Source of the DNA: Pseudoscardovia radai | GTDB lineage: Bacteria; Actinomycetota; Actinomycetes; Actinomycetales; Bifidobacteriaceae | Direction: 5' to 3' | DNA: 64,000 nucleotides | Assembly: GCF_002259605.1 (NCBI RefSeq) | Contig: NZ_MWWR01000018.1 | Coordinates: forward strand, 40,672-104,671 | Shown: in pieces, positions 63,704 through 64,000 of the stretch | How the letters are laid out: every line of letters begins with the position of its first letter | How positions within the stretch are numbered: position 1 is the stretch's first letter | The notes under the pieces: generated by a model | What the model was told of the DNA's origin: nothing | Databases searched by the model: none | The model's input: only the letters and a program-made list of their open reading frames with translations | Made by a program: the position numbers and the translations under genes

Positions 63704-64000
63704 GGGTTGGTTTTGACGATTGTCCTGCCCGTTTTGGGCTTCGGCGGGTGTGGTGGCACCCGCCTAACGCCATTTTGGGTTGGTTTTGACGATTGTCCTG
63801 CCCGTTTTGGGCTTGGGCGGGTGTGGTGGCACCCGCCGAACGTGATTTTGGGCTGGTTCGGGTGGTTTTGTGGGGTGTTTTGGGCTTGGGCGGGTGTGGT
63901 GGCACCCGCCGAACGTGATTTTGGGCTCGTTCGGGTGGTTTTGTGGGGTGTTTTGGGCTTGGGCGGGTGTGGTGGCACCCGCCGAACGTGATTTTGGGCT
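63670..64000. repeat. Palindromic tandem array D (at least five copies, 73-bp period, runs off the window)
   Basis: Inverted repeat GGCGGGTG / TGGTGG / CACCCGCC (perfect in copies 2-5) begins at 63670, 63743, 63816, 63889 and 63962, exactly 73 apart. Linkers of 51 bases are G/T-rich: copies 1-2 share TAACGCCATTTTGGGTTGG, copies 3-5 share GAACGTGATTTTGGGCT. Words GGGTTGGTTTTG and GGTTCGGG also occur in array A linkers. The array continues beyond the window end. A 73-base period excludes coding repeats. Confidence 0.88.

Noticed and set aside
63670..64000. TIGR-type guide arrays
   Set aside because: Those have short units of about 36 bases with a Tas nuclease gene; here the unit is 73 bases and no such gene is seen in the window.

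Overview
The window is a GC-rich chromosomal segment from an actinobacterium, and the gene set points strongly to Bifidobacterium. Supporting signs are a paired PLP-dependent cystathionine synthase and gamma-synthase module next to recQ and luxS, a single-chain PurL with PurT and no PurN or PurSQ in the window, the run nusA-infB-rbfA-truB-ribF, the str operon (rpsL-rpsG-fusA-tuf), and several genes whose -10 box sits about 7 bases before the start codon (leaderless transcripts). The species cannot be named from the sequence alone.

Layout. 1-2.7 kb: end of an oligopeptide/dipeptide-type ABC transporter operon. 2.7-8.2 kb: cysteine/methionine metabolism (a poly-cysteine leader peptide, cysteine/cystathionine synthase, cystathionine gamma-synthase), then RecQ and LuxS. 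8.6-13.5 kb: alanine racemase, dGTPase and primase. 13.5-15.5 kb: a DUF559-like endonuclease-fold gene embedded in a 72-bp-period palindromic repeat array, then tRNA-Arg. 15.8-24.0 kb: purine genes purE-purK and, on the other strand, purD-purM-purF, with a Fur-family zinc regulator and a zinc-binding lipoprotein between them. 24.5-33.8 kb: a five-gene signalling/cell-envelope locus (Ser/Thr kinase, three unrecognised membrane proteins and a 1240-residue Ig-like surface protein). 33.9-40.1 kb: purL, purC and purT. 40.2-49.3 kb: a glycosyltransferase, tRNA-His, a membrane protein, an RlmA-type rRNA methyltransferase, an acidic protein and a MacB/FtsX-type ABC exporter. 49.4-54.1 kb: str operon. 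54.3-55.5 kb: a secreted unknown protein. 55.8-63.6 kb: nusA, infB, rbfA, truB, ribF.

How the genes work together. Eight de novo purine genes (E, K, D, M, F, L, C, T) lie in three transcription units across 24 kb, split by the zinc and kinase loci. The sulfur genes are linked in metabolism: homocysteine and cystathionine conversion, LuxS recycling of S-ribosylhomocysteine, and a leader that appears to sense cysteine.

The most unusual feature is a recurring architecture in four places: tandem arrays of a perfect or near-perfect inverted repeat at a fixed period (72, 74, 84 and 73 bp). Each family has its own hairpin, but three of the four share G/T-rich linkers on the same strand. The periods are close to 7 or 8 helical turns. 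Two of the periods are not multiples of three and no cas genes are present, so neither coding repeats nor CRISPR explains them. The second highlight is the leaderless reading frame MKFNFSCCCR upstream of the cysteine synthase gene, whose Shine-Dalgarno has a complementary segment further upstream: a probable cysteine-responsive attenuator.
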